Shown here: positions 58,849 through 64,000 of the stretch, piece after piece
Position numbering within the stretch: position 1 is the first letter of the stretch
How the letters are laid out: every line of letters starts with the position of its first letter
From: Kalmanozyma brasiliensis GHG001
Taxonomy: Eukaryota > Basidiomycota > Ustilaginomycetes > Ustilaginales
Assembly: GCF_000497045.1 (NCBI RefSeq)
Contig: NW_015961955.1
Location: forward strand, 124,001 to 188,000
Reading direction: 5' to 3'
Length of the DNA: 64,000 nt
Program-made: the position numbers and the translations under genes
Notes under the pieces: model-generated
Told to the model about the DNA's origin: nothing
Databases searched by the model: none
What the model saw: only the letters and a program-made list of their open reading frames with translations

Positions 58849-61110
58849 ATGCTGTCGTCAGCACCCTCCATCGGAGCGAGGCAATGCCTTCGTCTGCACC
58901 CACGCAGTTCAGCCAGCGCGGCGAGAGCATCCGCCGTGACAGCTAGGTCTCTGCGCCCCTCCGTCGTCTGTCAACGAGCGGGTGCATCGAACGCAACCCA
59001 ACAGCTTCACTCTGCGGTCAGGAGGAATCAAGCCGTCGAGGTCGCGCATCGCCCACAAGCCGCATCTCCCTCACCTGTGGGAGCTTCCGGAAGTCTCGCA
59101 CACATCGCTGAGCGCGCCCAAAGCATCATGGATCCCGGCCAACAGATTCTGGGCTCGCAATGGAGCAATCGGGTGGACGCACTCATCCGCAAGACACAGG
59201 CTGCAGAAGCTGTTGGGGCCCACGGTCATGTCCGAAATCGTGTTACCTTGGTCGGCTCTTTCCACAGTCAGACGCAGCAACTCTTGTCTGCCATGATCGA
59301 TGAGCCTCTTCGAGAGATCAGCGCGATCGAGGGCAATGAGGCTGAAGCCGTTCTGACCGCGTTGAGGACTTCATCACCTTCGAAACCCTTCACCATTTCA
59401 TACGCTCCAGGACCTCCACAGGCTCTCGAAGGAAGTGGCATCACGCTGGACCGTCACTGGCTCCAACAGGCAAATATGCAGATCACGGTACTGATCAACC
59501 CAACATTGTCCGAAGAGACGTACGACGTTATCTACGATAGCGAGGCGGTCGTGTTTGTTACTGACGACTATGCTCTTAGTCGAGCCGCCCATCGAAGCGC
59601 TGGCCAGCGCGGCGACACCACGCACGAGCTTCTTTCGCGGTTCGCTGCTAAACCCAACGTTCACCTCGTCGTCAACTCCATCCTCGGCACCGATCCTGCT
59701 CACTTTGCCAACGCCCTCGAATCAGCCACTGGTGCCTCGGTGTCGGACCTCGTCGCTCCGCATCTCATCCCTGTCCGCGTGTCCGATGCGCTCGCTGCCA
59801 ACGCGGCCCTCCGCCAGGCGCTCGACAAGCAAGACCAGCAGCCTCTTCCCATCGTCGCACCACGCACCTCCACCGCCTACTGGGACAACTTCAGCTCCCA
59901 CTACCAGCGCTCCAACGTCGGCACCGTCCTCCACCTCATCCAGCACCTCGACACCCTCCACGGCTCGCACACTCTCCTCGCCCACTCCTCCGCCTTCCTC
60001 CTGCAGCACTGTCTCGACGAAGCCCTCGCCACGACCAAGCACAACCTCGCGACGCTGCACCAGCTGCGCTCGCTCGCGGTCGAAACCGACGCGCGGAACA
60101 GTGCGACGCTCAAGCAGTCGTTGGAGCGCATTTGGCCGCCGGCTGCTGCGTACACGGGCCAGTTGTCGAGCGACGAGATCCAAGTGTGGCGTCCTGCGGC
60201 ACCGGGGTCGTCCAGTGCGGTGGAATCGGCGATGCAGATGACGGACGACTTGATCGAGAGGACGTTTGATACCAAGCTGCAGTGGTGGAAGCTCGTATGG
60301 AAGGTGGACGATGTGAGGAAGGAGTTGGAGACGGCGTGTGCTGGGTTCGCGGCGTCGCTCGAGTCGGATCTGGCGTACGAGTCGGGGCGGTTGGCGACGT
60401 TGCAGGTGTCCAAGGTTCGCGAGGCGGATGCGTTGTTGGTGCGATTTCGGGACTTGGCGCAGAAGCTGGGGTCGACGATCGAGGATGCAAAGCGCGATGC
60501 AGCGATGGTGGTGAATGAAGCGGAGGGGTATCGCTCGTCGAGGTTGCGCACGATCGAGCCGTCGACGCTGATGGCGCCGATCCATGTGCGACGCGCGCAG
60601 CTGCTGGAGACGGGGGGACCGATCGACGCGTTGGCGCTCAAATCACGCAAGCTCGCCGTGACGAGCTCCGCCGCTGTGGCGGTGACCGCTGCGGGTGTGG
60701 GGTCGGCTAGCGTCCTCGGCTCGTCGCTGGGTTTGGTCGACGCCTCCGCCGCCGCCCTTGCGCTCGATCCTGCCACGGGAATGGGTCTGGGTCTGCTAAC
60801 GCTCACGCTCGTCGGATGGAGAATGCAGGGTCAGTACAACAAGTTCCGCCGCAGATTCCGGCAGGACTGGCTGCGCCTCTCGGAAGGACTGGACCAAGAT
60901 CTCAAGGGGAACTTTGAGGAGGTGCTGAGGGGACAGATCGTGGGTCCGTCCGAGGTGGTCGCTTCGCGAGTGAGGGAGCTTGCACGGAGTTGGGGTGCCA
61001 AGATCCAGCAGCAAGAGGCACACGTCAGAGCTGTCGCAAGGCAGACACCCGCACCCCTCAGCACTTCACAAGAGGTCACGCAGGACATCACGCCTCGCGC
61101 ATCCACCTGA
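58849..61110 (+). CDS. Mitochondrial dynamin-like/coiled-coil protein, possibly Mmc1 family
   Basis: An intronless frame of 753 residues. The N terminus (1-50) is rich in Arg/Ser/Ala and lacks acids, a typical mitochondrial presequence. The central part is alpha/beta then helical (e.g. VTLVGSFHSQTQQLLSAMIDEPL near 132, AVVFVTDDYALSR near 228). A coiled-coil region lies at about 480-590. One or two hydrophobic segments are seen at about 605-645 (AVTSSAAVAVTAAGVGSASVLGSSLGLV), followed by a basic amphipathic helix (QYNKFRRRFRQDWLRLSEGLDQD). This resembles fungal Mmc1-type mitochondrial inner-membrane proteins, which relate to dynamins. I cannot verify the family; localisation is the firmer call. 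Confidence 0.65.
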   Translation: MLSSAPSIGARQCLRLHPRSSASAARASAVTARSLRPSVVCQRAGASNATQQLHSAVRRNQAVEVAHRPQAASPSPVGASGSLAHIAERAQSIMDPGQQILGSQWSNRVDALIRKTQAAEAVGAHGHVRNRVTLVGSFHSQTQQLLSAMIDEPLREISAIEGNEAEAVLTALRTSSPSKPFTISYAPGPPQALEGSGITLDRHWLQQANMQITVLINPTLSEETYDVIYDSEAVVFVTDDYALSRAAHRSAGQRGDTTHELLSRFAAKPNVHLVVNSILGTDPAHFANALESATGASVSDLVAPHLIPVRVSDALAANAALRQALDKQDQQPLPIVAPRTSTAYWDNFSSHYQRSNVGTVLHLIQHLDTLHGSHTLLAHSSAFLLQHCLDEALATTKHNLATLHQLRSLAVETDARNSATLKQSLERIWPPAAAYTGQLSSDEIQVWRPAAPGSSSAVESAMQMTDDLIERTFDTKLQWWKLVWKVDDVRKELETACAGFAASLESDLAYESGRLATLQVSKVREADALLVRFRDLAQKLGSTIEDAKRDAAMVVNEAEGYRSSRLRTIEPSTLMAPIHVRRAQLLETGGPIDALALKSRKLAVTSSAAVAVTAAGVGSASVLGSSLGLVDASAAALALDPATGMGLGLLTLTLVGWRMQGQYNKFRRRFRQDWLRLSEGLDQDLKGNFEEVLRGQIVGPSEVVASRVRELARSWGAKIQQQEAHVRAVARQTPAPLSTSQEVTQDITPRAST

Positions 61111-61441
61111 GGTGGACACAACGATACCAGCATGCAGCAGTAGAAATGGCAATGTTTCAATTTCGAGCTTACAAACACAAAGATGGCCCCGCCGACAGGC
61201 ATGCACCGACACGTCGTCGACACGTGTCGCATGCTCCAGCGCGGGCGCGGAAAAAGGAATGGCTGAAAGATGGTACAGAAGATAGGTGGCAGATACTACA
61301 ATAGAGGGCAGTTGAGTGAGATCCGTGGCGTGCTTTTGGAAGGATTGAGAGGGCGGTTGGTGTCTGCGCTGGTGACGTGGATGCAGAAAGACCGGGCGAA
61401 GCATTTCCAGGCCGACAATCGAAATGCGGGAGTGGAGCTGT
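61111..61441. other. Spacer between convergent genes
   Basis: 331 bp between the Mmc1-like and PWWP gene stops; no gene seen. Confidence 0.5.
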
Positions 61442-62512
61442 CTAAGCCGACTCGGCTGGCGCCTCAGCAGCAGGTGGCGCAGCAGCAGCCTCGGGCTCGC
61501 TCTTGGGTTCCGTTGGCTCAGCGTGTGCCGCCGCGTCGCCGTTCTCCTTGACCTCCCCGCTGGCGCCCTCCTCCTTGGGCGCGGCATCGCCGCCGGCCAT
61601 AATAGCTCCCCACTTTGCGCACAGCTTCTCTGCGCGCTCCTTGAAGTGGAACTCGTCGTCCCTCGGAATGTCGCTCAGCTGCATGACGCGCTTCATCACC
61701 TTGCCGATCTTGGTGGTGCGCAGATGCTCGGCCGTCATGCCATCGTACTCCTCGACTGTCTTGAACGTGGCGTCCGCCCCGGGCATGTCATCTGCGTGGA
61801 TGGTGCCCTCCTTGCCGAGGAACACCTTTTGCACCTTGTGTCGCCACTCCTTGACCTTCTTGGTCTCTGGGTCGAGGTGCTCCTCCTTATCGTCGCCGTT
61901 GGCCGCAGCGGCGGCGGCGGCCTTGCTGGCTGGCTTTTCGGACTTGGGCTTGGCAGCGGCTTCGGCCACCTTGGACTTCTTGTTGCGCTTGTCGGCGCTC
62001 TCGCGCACCTTGCCCGTCTCCGGAGCGCGTTTCCTCTTCTTGCTCGACACTTCCTCGTCGTCTTCATCCTCTTCCTCGAGCTGGTCCTGGTTTTCCTCCT
62101 CCTCGTCGGCCGCATCCTGCAACGACTGCTCGTAGTTGCGAACGACCGTGTTCTGCTCCTCGTTCCACGAGTGAGGATCACGTGCCAGCTCGTACGCCTG
62201 TCGAAGGTCGCCTTTCTTGCGATTTGGCCCGGCGAGGAAGGCGTCGATCTTATCCTTGCCTAGCAGCTCCAGATCCTTGGAGAAGGCCCAGTGGTAGTCG
62301 GCGGCGGGGAAGAAGCGGATGGTGTAGAGGTCGCGGTGCTTAATCTGGGGTCGCTCCTTGAGCACAGCTTGAGGAACGTTGGCGTCGTCCATGACGATAC
62401 CCGGCCATGCTGGGAATCCGCGCACTTTGGCAAGCACGACATCGTTGGTCTGGAACTTGTGCGAGGTGCGGTTGAGCTGCGCCTCCTTTGACTTCTTCTC
62501 TGTGCTCGACAT
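61442..62512 (-). CDS. PWWP-domain chromatin protein
   Basis: An intronless frame of 356 residues. The PWWP domain spans about 20-115 (N-D-V-V-L-A-K-V-R-G-F-P-A-W-P-G at 23-38; then YTIRFFPAADYHWAF). It is followed by an acidic stretch (135-155), Lys/Ala-rich sequence with nuclear-localisation signals (SSKKRKR), and a helical domain at about 230-310 (KVKEWRHKVQKVFLG...IGKVMKRVMQLSDIPRDDEF) that resembles the TFIIS N-terminal/IBD fold of LEDGF-like proteins. The Ala/Glu-rich tail is disordered. PWWP domains read methylated H3K36; fungal relatives of this layout (Pdp3, Ioc4) work in histone acetylation or remodelling complexes. The exact complex cannot be assigned. Confidence 0.85.
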   Translation of the reverse strand: MSSTEKKSKEAQLNRTSHKFQTNDVVLAKVRGFPAWPGIVMDDANVPQAVLKERPQIKHRDLYTIRFFPAADYHWAFSKDLELLGKDKIDAFLAGPNRKKGDLRQAYELARDPHSWNEEQNTVVRNYEQSLQDAADEEEENQDQLEEEDEDDEEVSSKKRKRAPETGKVRESADKRNKKSKVAEAAAKPKSEKPASKAAAAAAANGDDKEEHLDPETKKVKEWRHKVQKVFLGKEGTIHADDMPGADATFKTVEEYDGMTAEHLRTTKIGKVMKRVMQLSDIPRDDEFHFKERAEKLCAKWGAIMAGGDAAPKEEGASGEVKENGDAAAHAEPTEPKSEPEAAAAPPAAEAPAESA

Positions 62513-63615
62513 GGCTGTGTGTGTTTGTTTGAAATCAGCGGTGCGGTCTAGATGGGTTCGAGTGATGGACGAGGATTCTGGTTCAGATGGGCAGCGTCAC
62601 CGTATCAGCTTGAGAGAGTAGTTCGTTCTTTTGGACGTAGTGACGGTGGGTTCCTCGAGAAGGGATGACTTGAAGCACAGGCTTGCGGAGGACAATGCCG
62701 AGTGAATCGTTGCTGGTTGCAAGCGGTAGGTGCGATGAGGAGATGGTGGTCGAATGGAAATGGTGAACTGCAGGCGGGGCAAGGGTCACAAGCCGATTTC
62801 CAGCTTGCCCATTTCAAGTTTCTCCAGCCGCAAAGAGACAAACGAGGAACTTCCTGAGAAGAGCGAGCGAGGGCCGTGCTCAGAGCCAAGCTGTCTGCCC
62901 CCGATTCGGAGCATCAAAGAGCAATTTAATTTCGAGGCAGCAGCGACGTTTCCAACTGCCTGCAGGCACCAGAGCGGAGCAATTTCCGACAATTCCCTCT
63001 CGAAAGGGCGCGTCGCGATGAGCTTTGTGCGCTTCGAGGTCACTCTGCAGCCTCTGATCGTTAAGGTATCGTGCGAGAGAACCCCATTGCTGAGTCGACG
63101 TCAAGGCTGCACGGGCGGCTCATCGCAAAGATCCTATATATACGCACCTTACTTTCTCACACTCATCGTCTCTTCTCCCAGACCAACCCGGCCTCACCTC
63201 ATTCCGGGCTCGTCCAGGTCTCAATTCAATCACACGACTGAGACTCTGCGCTCCGGATCCGCCAATCTTGCAGTGGTCATCTAGAACCGGTCCCAAGTTG
63301 TGACGGTGGATTGCAAAGCCGAACCATCGGGAAAGCATCGTGTGGATCAGATTTCGACCAACATCGCGCACCACCTCTGCGCCTTTGTCGACATAGCAGT
63401 GCATCGTTTCGGGTATCTGTAGAGGCAGAATTCGACGTGTGAACCGTTCCGCTCGGTCGGTCACTGCTCGGCAATCTTTTACGAAAGACGGGACACTTTG
63501 TCGACGGGCACGAACAGTGACGAACCGCTTCCGCATCAGCACCAATTTCGACAAGCGCTTGCATTGCAGTAGACTTTGTCAGTCTCTGAAGCCGTCATCG
63601 GCAGCGTGAGCCAGA
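62513..63615. other. Divergent upstream region of PWWP gene and TOA1
   Basis: 1.1 kb. A TATATATA sequence occurs at about 63136-63141, too far (~480 bp) from the TOA1 ATG to be an obvious TATA box for it. Frames of 60-176 codons show no domain. Confidence 0.5.
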
Positions 63616-64000
63616 ATGAGCAACAAAGTAGTCGTAAGTGTCCTCTGCTCACTCGTTTGCGGACATCACTCTGCTCGCAGCCGCTGACCCACTTCCATCG
63701 CACCTTCCACGCACACAGTCCCAGGTGTACAGGACCATCATCGACGATGTGATCAACAATGTGCGGCAAGACTTTGAAGAGATGGGCATCGAGAAGGAGG
63801 TTCTCGAGGAGCTGCAGCGGTCGTGGGAGGCCAAGATCGTGGCCACACAAGTCGCCGAGTTCGAGGGGGCGCCTGCGCTTCCACCGGCAAAGTCTCGCTC
63901 GTCCAAGAAGCCCGATCCGAAGTCCGATGTCAAGTCGGAAGACAGCAAGCCTGCGAATGGGGATGCGCACCGGTCCAAGGCGGCCCGGGCTGACGGCGCC
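63616..64000 (+). CDS. TOA1: TFIIA large subunit (TOA1), 5' part; runs off the window
   Basis: Exon 1 is 63616-63633 (MSNKVV), then an 85-bp intron (GTAAGT...CACAG); exon 2 starts at 63719 and is open to the end of the window. The start of exon 2, SQVYRTIIDDVINNVRQDF, followed by E-E-M-G-I-E-K-E-V-L-E-E-L-Q-R-S-W-E-A-K, is the N-terminal four-helix-bundle region of TFIIA alpha. The Lys/Ser/Asp-rich linker that follows is also typical. TFIIA stabilises TBP on TATA promoters for RNA polymerase II. The C-terminal beta-barrel part is outside the window. Confidence 0.9.

Overview
The window is nuclear DNA of a fungus, most likely a smut or smut-related yeast of the Ustilaginaceae (Ustilago, Sporisorium, Pseudozyma or Moesziomyces type). 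The reasons are a GC-rich, compact genome, genes with few and short GT-AG introns, smut-like versions of housekeeping proteins, and a secreted ribonuclease of the RNase U2 type, a family first characterised from Ustilago sphaerogena. The species cannot be fixed from the sequence alone. I see no transposon, tRNA, rRNA or CRISPR array.

Layout. 1-8 kb: a PHOSPHO-type HAD phosphatase and a long oxysterol-binding protein (ankyrin, PH, FFAT, ORD), both on the minus strand. 8-14 kb: secreted RNase U2-like gene, a polytopic membrane protein, and EME1. 14-25 kb: DBP10 helicase, COG4, and a long coiled-coil protein with an HMMR-like motif. 25-29 kb: a small orphan coiled-coil protein, a CIA30-like/PIG-P fusion, a HIT-family protein and a small mitochondrial, probably complex I, protein. 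30-37 kb: a Rax2-like polarity protein that ends in an SH3 domain, and the PPG1 phosphatase. 37.5-43.1 kb: an accessory-looking island with two unrelated tandem families that I do not recognise, described below. 44-64 kb: conserved genes again: a divergent mitochondrial carrier, an orphan nuclear-looking protein, RPS23 and RPL27 (divergent), SEC61 alpha and RPB10 (divergent), BRE1, an Mmc1-like mitochondrial protein, a PWWP-domain protein and the 5' part of TFIIA large subunit (TOA1), cut by the window edge.

The part most likely to be new biology is the 37.5-43.1 kb island. It holds three tandem minus-strand genes for ~100-130 aa proteins that align without gaps over their first 92 residues and share a T-H-[ED]-E-H motif, each with a TATA-like box ~60-85 bp upstream. 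It is followed by a tandem pair of plus-strand genes (240 and 215 aa) with the same intron position and with duplicated flanking blocks. None has a convincing signal peptide. The island lies between the conserved genes PPG1 and a carrier gene.

Functionally the rest is a mixed housekeeping neighbourhood (translation, transcription, secretion, lipid transport, DNA repair, polarity) with no evident pathway cluster. Exon boundaries were read by eye from splice signals and protein-family conservation; they are predictions.
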